Positions 14,952 through 23,775 of a DNA stretch of 33,003 nucleotides are shown piece by piece. The DNA is from Bacteroidia bacterium (GTDB taxonomy: Bacteria > Bacteroidota > Bacteroidia > AKYH767-A > OLB10): assembly GCA_025450095.1 (NCBI GenBank), contig JANWID010000096.1, positions 1 through 33,003 on the forward strand, read 5' to 3'. The notes under the pieces were generated by a model. It was not told the DNA's origin. It saw nothing but the letters and a program-made list of their open reading frames with translations, and did no database searches. A program made the translations under genes and the position numbers. Every line of letters starts with the position of its first letter. Within the stretch, counting starts at the first letter, position 1.

Positions 14952-16613
14952 TTAATGTGGTATGTTTGATTTTAGACTATTAAATTCTGATTCCGGTATT
15001 TTATAAAAGTGGAGGTTCACATTGGCGGGACCGTTAATGACTTCACCGGTACTTGTAAAACGGCTGCCGTGGCATGGGCAATCCCAGCTTTGCTCATCTC
15101 CATTCCATTTAATTATACAACCCAGGTGCGTGCATTCCGCATCCACGATATGAAAGTTGTGATCAAAAGACCGGAACACTCCGTATTTCTTTCCGTCGAT
15201 CCGGATAATCTTTCCGTCGCCAGGATCCAGATCATCTATACTTTCATCTGGATTACGGGGTTTTGATTTCAGATAGTCCACCAGGCCGGTCGCGACTTCC
15301 TCAATAAAAGTTTTACCGGCTTTCAAACGGAATCGTGAAGGCTTGTAAATGGATTCATATTCATTTTTATTACCAAGAATAAGGTCTGTGATCAGCAAAC
15401 CTGCAATGGATCCATATGTTAATCCGTTTCCGCAATCACCGGTTACAATATAAATGTTGCCCTTGTCGAGCGGGTTGCGCCCGATGTAACCAAGTCTGTC
15501 AAACGAATACAAAACCTGTCCCGACCAATTGTACATAACTTCATTCACAGGAAAATTTTCCCGCAGCCATTTTTCAAGTGCATGGTACCTTGATTCCTCA
15601 TCCGGATTTTCAGTGACATCGATAAGACCTGTCGGATGATCCTCACCTCCGCAGATCACCAGATCATGCGTATCACTGTAAGGTTGTGTGCGTACATAAT
15701 GATAAGCATCGTATGAAGATCCTGACTGATCACCGGTATCCCAGTACAGGAAATCAGGAACTGCATTTTTTTCAATGCATGCCGCAACAAGGTATGTCCG
15801 GTACGCATACTGACGCAAATGCATCAGGTATTTGTTGTTTACCGGAGAGTTTGTTGCCACCACAATATGTTTCGCCGATATGCGGATACCATCCCGGGTG
15901 GTAATTCCATTTTCATCAATGACATCAGCATGCGTGTTGCAAAAAATTTTACCTCCCATCGCAATAATGGACGCACTCAGTCCCATGATAAATTTCATAG
16001 GGTGATATTTTGCCTGGCTGGTGAATTCAAGACAGGGACCCTTGCCATTAATTCCCGGAGTTGTATCATGATAAATCACATCGAGTCCCGCATCAGTTGC
16101 CGCTTCCAATTCTTTTGAAAGTGTTTCCGGTGAATCTGTCGGATGAAGAAAAAGAATACCGCTTACCCTTTGAAAATCACAATCGATAGATTCATTTTTA
16201 ATTATGTTTTCGATTGTGCCAATTGCCTGCATATGACTTTCGGCAATGAGTCGTGCATTCTTTTTTCCGTAAAGTTTTTCCAGCTCAAAATATCTGTTGT
16301 CAAGTACTGCAGTCAGGTGAGCGCTGGAACGACCTGTTTCACCACTACCAATATATCCATCTTCAACAACGGTTACAGATTTTCCTTCCTTTAGCAATTG
16401 GTAAGCGATATGCAATCCGGAATTACCGGCGCCAACTATTACCACATCGGTTATATGATCCTGGCCGGCTGTTGGAAATGGCTTTGGTCGCGCAGAATCG
16501 GTCCAGTAGCTGATATTAGTGCCCGCTGTCAGTGAACCTTTTTCCAGTTCGGTTTTTATAGTTTTCTCCATAATAAGTCCTGATACTTTTCTTGCAAAAA
16601 ATTCCCTGCTCAT
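14952..16613 (-). CDS. FAD-dependent oxidoreductase with C-terminal Rieske domain
   Basis: From about residue 50 the protein has a DAO-type FAD fold: [17 protein letters not shown] (51-67) and a [11 protein letters not shown] segment (92-102). A C-terminal Rieske [2Fe-2S] domain carries CTHLGC and, 15 residues on from its His, CPCHGSRF. This is the CxH-x15-CxxH pattern with both extra Cys that form the stabilising disulfide in high-potential Rieske proteins. The protein is likely cytoplasmic (no signal peptide). Two starts are possible: ATG 16613 or ATG 16571 (MEKTIK); the second is more typical. First gene of the operon with DUF3606 and CinA-C, divergent from ku. Fusions of an amino-acid-oxidase-like domain with a Rieske domain are known in stress-gene neighbourhoods; substrate unknown. 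Confidence 0.88.
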   Translation of the reverse strand: MSREFFARKVSGLIMEKTIKTELEKGSLTAGTNISYWTDSARPKPFPTAGQDHITDVVIVGAGNSGLHIAYQLLKEGKSVTVVEDGYIGSGETGRSSAHLTAVLDNRYFELEKLYGKKNARLIAESHMQAIGTIENIIKNESIDCDFQRVSGILFLHPTDSPETLSKELEAATDAGLDVIYHDTTPGINGKGPCLEFTSQAKYHPMKFIMGLSASIIAMGGKIFCNTHADVIDENGITTRDGIRISAKHIVVATNSPVNNKYLMHLRQYAYRTYLVAACIEKNAVPDFLYWDTGDQSGSSYDAYHYVRTQPYSDTHDLVICGGEDHPTGLIDVTENPDEESRYHALEKWLRENFPVNEVMYNWSGQVLYSFDRLGYIGRNPLDKGNIYIVTGDCGNGLTYGSIAGLLITDLILGNKNEYESIYKPSRFRLKAGKTFIEEVATGLVDYLKSKPRNPDESIDDLDPGDGKIIRIDGKKYGVFRSFDHNFHIVDAECTHLGCIIKWNGDEQSWDCPCHGSRFTSTGEVINGPANVNLHFYKIPESEFNSLKSNIPH

Positions 16614-16687
16614 GTACTTGCAAAAACAATTCCGCTGGATTATTCCACGGTCCGGATGTAATTCAAACCATGTTATTTAAGAAAATG

Positions 16688-16717
16688 TTGAATAAATTCC
16701 CCAATCAAATACTTTTA
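16688..16717 (+). promoter_or_regulatory. Candidate promoter for ku
   Basis: TTG (16688-16690) and TACTTTTA (16710-16717) are 19 bp apart, close to the Bacteroidota consensus except for the last base. It lies about 55 bp before the chosen ku ATG. Confidence 0.4.
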
Positions 16718-16771
16718 GGGATCATCATAGCTGGCACAAATTTTTCAACTGTTAATAAAAAACTCAAAGAC

Positions 16772-17548
16772 ATGCCACGCTCATTATGGACCGGATCCAT
16801 CAGCTTCGGGTTGGTGAACATACCGGTAAAAATATTTTCCGCAGTTACCGACAGCTCTCTTGATCTTGATATGCTTGATTCAAAGGATTTGTCTTCGATC
16901 AGGTTTAAACGTGTGAATGAAAAAACCGGTAAGGAAGTTAAATACGAGGATATAGTTAAGGGCTATTTGCTGAACAACCGTTATGTTGTTCTCGACCCGG
17001 AAGATTTTGTAAATGCTGATGCAGAGAAAACCCAGACGATCGATATCCAGAGTTTTGTTATGGAAAGTGATATCGACAGTATTTATTACGAACAGCCTTA
17101 TTACCTGGAGCCTGATAAAAATGCTTCCAAGTCGTATGGGATTTTAAGAGATGCGCTTATTCAATCGAAGAAAGTGGGAGTAGCCACTTTCGTTTTCCGG
17201 AATAAGGAAGCACTGGCAATCATAAAACCTTTCGGGAAAGTAATTGTGTTGAACAGGATCCGGTTTGAAGAAGAGATTCGTGATGTAAAGGAAATCAAAG
17301 CACCACCGGTTGCAAAAGGAAAATCAACCGAGCTCACCATGGCATTGAAGCTCATCGGTCATCTCACCACCAAATTTAATATATCACGCTACAAGGATAC
17401 TTATACTTCGAAGCTGCTGAGCATTATCCGCGCTAAAGCGAAAGGAAAATACAAACGGCCTCCGAAGCTTAAACTTGTTCACGCTGCTAGTGATGACCTG
17501 ATGGATGCTCTGAAAGCAAGTCTGACAAAACGAAAAAAAGCTTCCTGA
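16772..17548 (+). CDS. ku: Ku DNA end-binding protein (NHEJ)
   Basis: Prokaryotic Ku binds DNA ends as a homodimer and recruits LigD for non-homologous end joining. The chosen start gives [22 protein letters not shown], the classical Ku beginning; the frame is open back to 16592 but that part does not resemble Ku. The chain (258 residues) shows the family core: SSIRFKRVN, a [17 protein letters not shown] segment near 60-75, IDIQSFV, and [11 protein letters not shown] near 105-115. The C-terminal end is Lys-rich ([21 protein letters not shown]), as in Ku proteins whose tail contacts DNA and LigD. The stop is only 6 bp from the stop of the facing LigD polymerase gene, so their transcripts must overlap. 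Confidence 0.95.
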   Translation: MPRSLWTGSISFGLVNIPVKIFSAVTDSSLDLDMLDSKDLSSIRFKRVNEKTGKEVKYEDIVKGYLLNNRYVVLDPEDFVNADAEKTQTIDIQSFVMESDIDSIYYEQPYYLEPDKNASKSYGILRDALIQSKKVGVATFVFRNKEALAIIKPFGKVIVLNRIRFEEEIRDVKEIKAPPVAKGKSTELTMALKLIGHLTTKFNISRYKDTYTSKLLSIIRAKAKGKYKRPPKLKLVHAASDDLMDALKASLTKRKKAS

Positions 17549-17554
17549 GAAAAT

Positions 17555-18571
17555 TCAGGATTTATCCTGTAAGAGCTTAAGGGCGTTCAGAATATTTTCA
17601 CCTTTCCCGATAACAGGAAGCCAGAGGTCACCTACTTTATCGAGTCGCTTCATCATATTTTTCATTGTAAAGTTTTCCGGATTCAGTCGTGATGTAAGTT
17701 CGCTCCATTTCAAAGGTGTAGATACCGTTGCCCCGGGTTTTGGACGAACGGAATAGGGTGCAGCGATAGTTTGTCCTTTATTATTCTGAAGATAATCGAT
17801 ATAAACTTTTTTATTTCGTTTGGCCGGCATCCGGACAATGCTGGTGATGTCCGGCAACTTTTCATTTACCATGCTGGCTATAAGGTGCGCAAAAGTTTTG
17901 ACCGTGCTATAATCGTATGCGGCAGCCAAAGGAACGTATATATGCAGACCGGTAGCTCCTGAAGTTTTAATGCATGCCGTGAGCTCCAGGCGGTCGAGCA
18001 CATTTTTTACCATGCGTGCGGTTTTGACGACTGCCTCAAATCCAATATTCACCGGATCGAGATCAATTACCATCCAGTCGGGATTATCCAGCTTGAAGAT
18101 TCTGGAGCTCCAGGGATTAATTTCAATGCATCCCAGGTTAGCCATATATAAAAGTGTCGCCTTATCATTACAGATAAGATACCGGATAGATTCTTTATTT
18201 GATGTGGAATATACATCTTTGGTTTTAAGCCAACCGGGGACGACCTGCGATCCAATATCCTTATGAAAAAATGAAGGACCTTTAATTCCGTTAGGAAAAC
18301 GATGCATCGATTGCGGACGATCCTCAATGTATGGTAAAATAAAATCAGCAACCTGGTTATAATAACTGAGCAGATCTCCTTTAGTATATTTTTCCTTCGG
18401 CCAGTATATTTTGTGCTGGTTAGTAAGGTGCAGTGTGTTCTTCCCGATTTTAAGATCATAATCAGGCAATGACGTTAAAGTGCTTTTGTCCTTTTTGATA
18501 ATCACCGGTCTCGATTTTTTCGGTGTGCTGACCGAAATGTGCTTATGAATATTATTGTGAACTTTAGCCAT
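17555..18571 (-). CDS. ligD: LigD-type DNA repair polymerase (primase-polymerase domain protein)
   Basis: This is the polymerase domain of LigD as a separate protein. It has LTNQHKIYWPKEKYTKGDLLSY-type N-terminal features, HRFPNG and FFHKD, CNDKATLLYMANLGCIEINPWSSR, the catalytic VIDLDP (two Asp), KTSGATGLHIYVPL, and the third acidic site in YIDYLQN, then AAPYSVRPKPGATVSTPL. All key motifs are intact, so an active nucleotidyl transferase adding ribo- or deoxynucleotides at broken ends is expected. The ATG at 18571 overlaps the ligase stop by 8 nt (ATGGCTAA); a longer version from 18631 would be unrelated to LigD. An N-terminal basic tail of about 45 residues precedes the domain. Usually fused to the ligase; here split. 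Confidence 0.9.
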   Translation of the reverse strand: MAKVHNNIHKHISVSTPKKSRPVIIKKDKSTLTSLPDYDLKIGKNTLHLTNQHKIYWPKEKYTKGDLLSYYNQVADFILPYIEDRPQSMHRFPNGIKGPSFFHKDIGSQVVPGWLKTKDVYSTSNKESIRYLICNDKATLLYMANLGCIEINPWSSRIFKLDNPDWMVIDLDPVNIGFEAVVKTARMVKNVLDRLELTACIKTSGATGLHIYVPLAAAYDYSTVKTFAHLIASMVNEKLPDITSIVRMPAKRNKKVYIDYLQNNKGQTIAAPYSVRPKPGATVSTPLKWSELTSRLNPENFTMKNMMKRLDKVGDLWLPVIGKGENILNALKLLQDKS

Positions 18572-19607
18572 GATGAAACGATGGTTTTTCCCGTATGATC
18601 GAGGTAGCTTTTTTATCATTTCGTAATCCAAGATATACAGGATGACGCAGACTGCCCGATCGGGTCCACTCCGTAAATTTAACCTGGCATACCAACACCG
18701 GTTTCATCCATTGTACACTACCGGCAACAGGAATGCGGTCGTGGAGCGGAGATACCTGTGTAAAATATTTCTTTGCTTTTTTATGGATCATGGCAAGAGT
18801 TGTTTCCGTGAAACCAGTACCGCAATTACCTGCATATTTAAGCCTTCCACGATCATAATAACCCAATAGCAACGAACCAAAAAAACCACGCGAACCTTTG
18901 GGTGCGGTCATGCCGATGATGATCAACTCCTGCTGCAGGGAAATTTTTATCTTGAGCCAGTTTCCGGATCTTCGTCCCGGGTAATAAGGACTGTTGATCT
19001 CTTTTGCCATAATACCTTCCAGATGTTTTTTCCGGGCAAAATCATAAAATGAAATTCCTTTTTTCAGAGTATGTTTGGAATAAAAAATATTTTTCAGCTT
19101 TTTGGAATTCTCAAGAACCAACTTCAATAGATTTTTACGGTCCACCAGCGGCAGGTCAAATAAATCATGACCATTCAGATGCAACAGGTCGAATACATAA
19201 TATTTCAGGGTCATTTTTTCAGAAGTATTTTCATTGTTCTGCAACAATTGAAAATCGGAAATGCCCTTGCTGTTTTCTGCAACTATTTCCCCGTCAAGAA
19301 TAACGGTTTCGTCTATGCCCTGAAGCGCTTTAACAATTCCGGGATATGCTGAATTAAATGATTTTAAGTTCCTGGAATATAATTCTACCCGGTTGTTAAA
19401 AATAATTGCGGTTGCCCGGTACCCATCATATTTTATTTCAAACAAAAAATTTTCATCATCAAAAGGACCATCGGTCAGTGTTGCCAGCATAGGCATGGTG
19501 GGCTTCAGGGAACCTGCCGACTTTTTTTTGATAGTATTGTTTTTCTTTAAAGTATTGCTTCGATTAACATCCTTAATGGAAATTGACCTCAACACCTGGT
19601 TTTTCAA
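18564..19607 (-). CDS. ligD: ATP-dependent DNA ligase (LigD ligase domain protein)
   Basis: This is the LigD ligase as a separate 347-residue protein. Motif I is KYDGYR (about residues 58-63, Lys nucleotidylated); others are ILDGEIVAE, YYVFDLLHLNG, EGIMAKEINSPYYPGRRS and NWLKIK. A C-terminal OB-fold ends with FTEWTRSGSLRHPVYLGLR. Ligase function is therefore expected to be intact. The usual phosphoesterase domain is absent here. The start appears to be TTG at 19607: an in-frame TGA lies a few codons upstream and no in-frame ATG occurs before the core. The stop overlaps the polymerase ATG by 8 nt in a different frame, so the two may be coupled, or this may be a frameshifted fusion gene. Confidence 0.9.
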   Translation of the reverse strand: MKNQVLRSISIKDVNRSNTLKKNNTIKKKSAGSLKPTMPMLATLTDGPFDDENFLFEIKYDGYRATAIIFNNRVELYSRNLKSFNSAYPGIVKALQGIDETVILDGEIVAENSKGISDFQLLQNNENTSEKMTLKYYVFDLLHLNGHDLFDLPLVDRKNLLKLVLENSKKLKNIFYSKHTLKKGISFYDFARKKHLEGIMAKEINSPYYPGRRSGNWLKIKISLQQELIIIGMTAPKGSRGFFGSLLLGYYDRGRLKYAGNCGTGFTETTLAMIHKKAKKYFTQVSPLHDRIPVAGSVQWMKPVLVCQVKFTEWTRSGSLRHPVYLGLRNDKKATSIIREKPSFHHG

Positions 19608-19750
19608 AGTAGTGATGAATTTTCATAGGAGAAAATCATAACCGTGCTAAGTGAAAAACCGTGCCAACACATTCTTTTATACATCATTCCCAATGTGAAG
19701 AAATTCAGTAAAATTTAAAACGGGTAATCTGGGGAAAAAGTTCAACATAA

Positions 19751-19783
19751 TTGCGATTACAAATCCGTGAATTCGTAATTTTG
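19751..19783 (+). promoter_or_regulatory. Promoter for the AraC regulator gene
   Basis: TTG (19751-19753) and TAATTTTG (19776-19783) are spaced 22 bp apart, matching the Bacteroidota consensus TAnnTTTG. It lies 75 bp upstream of the ATG at 19858. The 19608-19857 gap shows no gene. Confidence 0.6.
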
Positions 19784-19857
19784 AAAGTGCAGATGTTAAA
19801 TAACAATTGAAATCAGAGTCTTATCCGGAAAATAGTTTCAGTTAAATAAACAATAAA

Positions 19858-20712
19858 ATGACTTCAGCTTCCCTGCCGGTTCATTCCCTTGGTTACAATA
19901 CCGCCCCGGTACAGGTAAGAAGGATCGAGCATAAAAATCCTTATGATTTTACAAGGGAACACCGTCATACTTATTTTGAAATTTTCTTTTTCGAAAATGG
20001 AGGCGGTAGCCAGCTTATCGATTTTATCGACCTTCCTGTTAAAGGCAAGAGTTGCTACATTGTTTTTCCCCAACAGATTCATTTGTTGAAGCGCGAACCA
20101 GAGGCTGTAGGACGATTGCTCCAGTTTGGTGAAGAAGTTTTGTTTTCCATGCAACTTCGTATGTTATTGCAACAACATTTTTTCAGCAACATTCCCGCAA
20201 TTATTTTTGAATCGGATGCTGCCAGATTTCAAAAATGTGAAGTATTGGTGGATCTGATCGGTGATGCAGGTGTGCAGCAAACAGCAACCAGTCACGAGAT
20301 CGCGTTGCATTATTTGCAGGCGCTGCTGCTCGGACTTTTGGATGGAAAACCCGCTGAGGAAAACAGTATGCTAGCTACAGACCGTAAAATGTTGTTTGAA
20401 TTCCGCCAGCTTCTTGAACAGCAATTCCACGAAAATCACCAGGTAACACGATATGCTGCAGCATTGAATACACATGAAAAAAAACTGGCTCTTGTCACAA
20501 AAAAATTTCTAGGACTTAGTCCACTCCAGGTAATTCATAACCGGTTATTGTTGGAAGCAAAAAGATTGTTGCTCTTCGAAAGTTCCTCCCAAAAAGAAAT
20601 CGCTTTCCAGCTGGGTTTCGACAGCCCGGCAAACTTCAGTCTGTTCATAAAGAACAAAACCGGGTTTTCGCCGTCGGAATTGAGCCAGCAGCTTGTGAAT
20701 TTTCATAAGTAA
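19858..20712 (+). CDS. AraC-family transcriptional regulator
   Basis: The 284-residue protein has an N-terminal cupin-like sensing domain (about 20-130, with HRHTYFEIFFF near 36-46) and a C-terminal AraC double helix-turn-helix (about 185-282). The HTH region shows LNTHEKKLALVTKKFLGLSP for the first helix pair, and EIAFQLGFDSPANFSLFIKNKTGFSPSEL, the classical AraC signature, for the second. The first HTH has an unusual HEKKLALVTKK where other family members have a small-residue SPxYLSRLFK helix. It probably controls the following T9SS gene: the AATTCATAA direct repeats lie between them. The effector is unknown. Confidence 0.9.
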   Translation: MTSASLPVHSLGYNTAPVQVRRIEHKNPYDFTREHRHTYFEIFFFENGGGSQLIDFIDLPVKGKSCYIVFPQQIHLLKREPEAVGRLLQFGEEVLFSMQLRMLLQQHFFSNIPAIIFESDAARFQKCEVLVDLIGDAGVQQTATSHEIALHYLQALLLGLLDGKPAEENSMLATDRKMLFEFRQLLEQQFHENHQVTRYAAALNTHEKKLALVTKKFLGLSPLQVIHNRLLLEAKRLLLFESSSQKEIAFQLGFDSPANFSLFIKNKTGFSPSELSQQLVNFHK

Positions 20713-20770
20713 CGAGATAAAATTGTCACAATTTAAGCCTGAAAATCAATCCTTTACCTTTTCATGGTGA

Positions 20771-20800
20771 AATTCATAAGCAATCCGCCGGAATTCATAA
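20771..20800 (+). promoter_or_regulatory. Candidate AraC operator: AATTCATAA direct repeats, 21 bp apart
   Basis: AATTCATAA occurs at 20771-20779 and again at 20792-20800, exactly 21 bp apart (two helix turns), as in AraC-type operators. A looser copy (TTTTCATAA) overlaps the end of the regulator gene at 20700-20708. A CAAATTTG element at 20823-20830 may be the -7 region. The proximal repeat would overlap the -33 region, as for an activator. Confidence 0.45.
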
Positions 20801-20877
20801 CAGCTATTTAATTAAGAAAGACCAAATTTGAATGTAAAGCGAAGGGATTATAAACATCAAACTAAAAATCAAAAGCG

Positions 20878-22116
20878 ATGAAAAAATTATTTTACATATT
20901 CCTGTTTGTGAGTACGCCTTTCATATTATCGGCGCAGTGGAGCATGGTTCGTTTTGATGAATACAATTTTTTCACAAAATCCGCCACTCCCGATCCTGCC
21001 ACGAGTGTAATCACGGGTCATTTATTCTCCGGAGGATCCTTTATTATGCGAACCAACGACGGAGGTGCAACCTGGGATTCCATAACGATTAGTAACGGTT
21101 CCGTCACATATGAATTAACCGACCTGTTTTTTACAGATATCAATAACGGATATGCGGGAGGCACCACAAATAATACCCAGGTAGTTTTGAAAACAACGGA
21201 TAACGGTACCATTTGGAATGTAGTTACTCCTGATCCCAGCCAGCCAAACCCGGTTACATCCTTATCCTTCACCGACCCTGTAAGCGGTTATGCAAGTGAT
21301 GAAACATTTCTTTACAGAACTACTGATGGCGGAGCCAACTGGACAACCTCGACTCCCGGATTTGTAATTAAAGATATTGGCTTTACAGATATGGCTAACG
21401 GCTATGCCTGTGGGCAAACTGCTCCGAATGCAGTTGTGATGAAAACTTCTGACGGAGGTCAGACCTGGAATACAGTTCTTTCTGCCACATTTCCATTTTT
21501 TACAACCAGCAGCATGCAACAGCTGGATGTGGTGAATTCAAATGTTGTTTATTGTACAGGTCAGTATTCAACTGTCCTTTTCAGAACGTTTGATGGCGGT
21601 TTAACATGGGATACGCTGCCGGTATCACAGGTACAATATGGCATACAGGATTATGATTTTATTTCTCCGCTCGAAGGCCATTTACTTTCCAATATGGGAG
21701 AAATATTTGGTACATCGGATGGTGGTCTGACATGGACACTTGAATATGCAGTAGCAAGCGGTGCATACGGTCCCAATGTATTTCTAAATTCCATTTCCTT
21801 TTCCGGAACTACCGGATATGTTTGCGGATCGAACGGATTAATAAAAAAATATACAGAACCTACCGGACTGCAGCAAATCAATCCTGGCAGTCTGAATTTG
21901 TACCCCAACCCGGTGCAATCCGGCAATCCAATCTATATAAACGGGATGGAAGAATCGTTTCAACTTAAGGTATATACGCTGACCGGGCAATGCATTTTGG
22001 ATAATGAATATACACCTAATCAACAGGTTGTCATGTCGCTGGCATCAGGAAATTATTTCCTTGAAGTGATATCAGGCACTAAAGTGCTTCGTGAAAAAAT
22101 TGTTGTAATCAATTGA
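20878..22116 (+). CDS. T9SS-exported beta-propeller protein (Ycf48/BNR-like repeats)
   Basis: A signal peptide (residues 1-20, ends LSAQ) precedes at least six BNR/Ycf48-like repeats of the form TxDGGxTW, for example TNDGGATWD (about 60), TTDGGANWT, TSDGGQTWN, TFDGGLTWD and TSDGGLTWT (about 285). These form a seven-bladed propeller, often carbohydrate- or partner-binding. The last about 80 residues are a type A T9SS sorting domain: LNLYPNPVQ, then KVYTLTGQ and the C-terminal LEVISGTKVLREKIVVIN. The protein should be exported and anchored to or released from the cell surface. It is directly downstream of the AraC gene, with candidate operator sites between, and a strong terminator follows. Confidence 0.9.
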   Translation: MKKLFYIFLFVSTPFILSAQWSMVRFDEYNFFTKSATPDPATSVITGHLFSGGSFIMRTNDGGATWDSITISNGSVTYELTDLFFTDINNGYAGGTTNNTQVVLKTTDNGTIWNVVTPDPSQPNPVTSLSFTDPVSGYASDETFLYRTTDGGANWTTSTPGFVIKDIGFTDMANGYACGQTAPNAVVMKTSDGGQTWNTVLSATFPFFTTSSMQQLDVVNSNVVYCTGQYSTVLFRTFDGGLTWDTLPVSQVQYGIQDYDFISPLEGHLLSNMGEIFGTSDGGLTWTLEYAVASGAYGPNVFLNSISFSGTTGYVCGSNGLIKKYTEPTGLQQINPGSLNLYPNPVQSGNPIYINGMEESFQLKVYTLTGQCILDNEYTPNQQVVMSLASGNYFLEVISGTKVLREKIVVIN

Positions 22117-22135
22117 AGTTTTGTGTTTGGAATTC

Positions 22136-22164
22136 AACCCCGGTAAAAACCGGGGTTTTTTTTA
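22136..22164 (+). terminator. Intrinsic terminator after the T9SS propeller gene
   Basis: A 9-bp perfect stem AACCCCGGT/ACCGGGGTT with AAAA loop is followed by TTTTTT. It starts 20 bp after the stop codon. Confidence 0.9.
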
Positions 22165-22171
22165 TGTCTGA

Positions 22172-22256
22172 GTCACGGTTCGGCTCCGCTCACCGTGACC
22201 TTACGCAGTCATAGTAAGCGGAGTCGAACCAGGGTCATGGTGAGCGGAGCCGAACC
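22172..22256. repeat. GTGAGCGGAGCCGAACC inverted repeat block
   Basis: Left arm (22172-22200), a middle diverged copy (about 22205-22230) and the right arm (22233-22256) share the GTGAGCGGAGYCGAACC core; left and right are inverted. TTTTTTTATTT follows, so it may be a second terminator. The related hairpin lies at 14191-14224. The core looks superficially like a tRNA T-arm (GGTTCGA), but no tRNA fold surrounds it. Confidence 0.8.
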
Positions 22257-22427
22257 ACGTTTTTTTATTTAATTCCTTTTTCCGATATTTGATTGAATCC
22301 GGGGGTTGTATGTCTGCATGAGCTCAATGTTCACAAAATCTTTACAACAACTCCTGGAGGAAAAGTTCCATTGCGGACTTTTTCAATTAATTTCCTGTTT
22401 CTGATTAACCCTAAAAAATTCACATTT

Positions 22428-22955
22428 ATGAACCGGATCCAGATTTCAATTATTTTATTCACCGTGCTGTTTGCAGGAAATGCAATAGCACAAACCAAAA
22501 TGACCGAATACAAAGCGGGCCAGGTGTTTTATATAAGCCTTCCTGATTACATGAGCCGCACTATTGGCATCAATAGCTCGGCTACTATTCAGTATAAAAA
22601 CGCGGTGAAAGATGTCTATGGTTTTGTTATTGTCGACAGCAAAGATGAAATGGCATTGGCAGATTTGAAATATGCTTCTATCAATGAATTTTATGACGAT
22701 TTTATCAAAGACTTCCTTTCGGAAGAGGAAAAACGAAAAATTTCGAAACCGGTCTATACTTCTAAAGGAGATATCAATTTTGTGGAATGTGATGCCAGCT
22801 ATTATGACAAGGATGCCAAGGCTGAAATTTTTTACCTGGTAGGAATTGTTGAAACAAAATCAACTTATTATAAAGTGCTTTCATGGGCTCTCGCGGAAAA
22901 CAAAGAGAAGTTCAAAACAGATTTTCAGAGCATCGTTTATAGTCTTAAAGACTAA
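22428..22955 (+). CDS. Small exported protein of unknown function
   Basis: A start at 22428 gives a 175-residue protein with a clear signal peptide (MNRIQISIILFTVLFAGNAIAQ). The ATG-free extension back to 22293 is not needed. The mature part has mixed alpha/beta character with GQVFYISLPDYMSRTIG (32-48 region) and a final SWALAENKEKFKTDFQSIVYSLK. This resembles PsbP/DUF-type secreted domains in which a short beta sheet binds a small ligand, but I cannot name the family. It lies 41 bp before the SDR gene in the same direction, possibly in one operon. Confidence 0.7.
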   Translation: MNRIQISIILFTVLFAGNAIAQTKMTEYKAGQVFYISLPDYMSRTIGINSSATIQYKNAVKDVYGFVIVDSKDEMALADLKYASINEFYDDFIKDFLSEEEKRKISKPVYTSKGDINFVECDASYYDKDAKAEIFYLVGIVETKSTYYKVLSWALAENKEKFKTDFQSIVYSLKD

Positions 22956-22996
22956 GTAATTTACGATTATTATTTTATCATTTTAACGGGTTTTAT

Positions 22997-23725
22997 ATGA
23001 AATTATCGGGTAACAAAATACTGATCACAGGTGGTGCAACAGGGATCGGATTCGGAATGGCAGAACGATTTATTAAGGAAGGCAATACCGTTATAGCGTG
23101 CAGTCGTCGTCAGCCGGCAATGCAGGAGGCTATGAACAAATTGCCGGACCTTATAACAAAGCAGTATGACCTGACTTCAGTACGCGATCGCGAAGAGCTT
23201 TACCGCTGGATTTCGGACGAACATCCCGATCTGAATGTTTTGGTGAACAATGCAGGGATACAGAATTGGATGCAGTTGAATGATGAACATTTTTATGAAA
23301 GAGCCAAAGAAGAAATTTCGATCAATGTGGATGCACCGTTACACCTGATATCATTGTTTATGAACAACCCTTCAATTACCACAATCATTAATGTAAGTTC
23401 CGGATTGTCGTTTGTGCCATTGGTGAAAACACCGGTTTATGCTGCAACAAAAGCGTTCATTCATTCTTATACACAATCATTGCGGACATTACTGGAAGCA
23501 GGAAATATTGAGGTGATAGAGCTCATCCCGCCGGCACTGAATACAGACCTCGGTGGAAAAGGATTGCATGATATGGCGCCACCCGTTAGTGAATTTATTG
23601 ACGCTGTTTTTCAGCAATTGAAAGAAGGTAAGAAAGAAATTACATACGGCTTTACCACCGCAATGGCAAATGCCGGTGCTGAAGTGTTCCGTATGGCATT
23701 TCAAAAGATCAATCAACTGACGTAG
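22997..23725 (+). CDS. DltE-like short-chain dehydrogenase
   Basis: This is a 242-residue SDR with TGGATGIG (11-18), NNAG (84-87), catalytic Ser in INVSSGLS (about 134), and YAATK (Tyr148, Lys152). The segment after the active site (IELIPPALNTDLGGKG) and the short C-terminus resemble DltE-type SDRs, whose substrate is unknown. Cytoplasmic. It sits between a small exported protein (41 bp upstream) and a GNAT gene (50 bp downstream), possibly in one operon. It is distinct from the stress-type SDR at 10195. Confidence 0.9.
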   Translation: MKLSGNKILITGGATGIGFGMAERFIKEGNTVIACSRRQPAMQEAMNKLPDLITKQYDLTSVRDREELYRWISDEHPDLNVLVNNAGIQNWMQLNDEHFYERAKEEISINVDAPLHLISLFMNNPSITTIINVSSGLSFVPLVKTPVYAATKAFIHSYTQSLRTLLEAGNIEVIELIPPALNTDLGGKGLHDMAPPVSEFIDAVFQQLKEGKKEITYGFTTAMANAGAEVFRMAFQKINQLT

Positions 23726-23775
23726 GAAAATCCTTATGAAATTTAACTCCGGTATTTTCAATCATTATTACTTCA

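Noticed and set aside
16592..16771. N-terminal extension of Ku
   Set aside because: The open upstream part does not look like Ku and overlaps the start of the divergent FAD/Rieske gene; Ku proteins begin at the MPRSLWTG segment.
18067..18459. 130-codon frame within the LigD polymerase gene
   Set aside because: Shadow of the polymerase gene in another frame; no domain similarity.
22172..22256. tRNA-like sequence (GGTTCGA)
   Set aside because: No acceptor stem, D-arm or anticodon arm is found around it; it is a repeat element.
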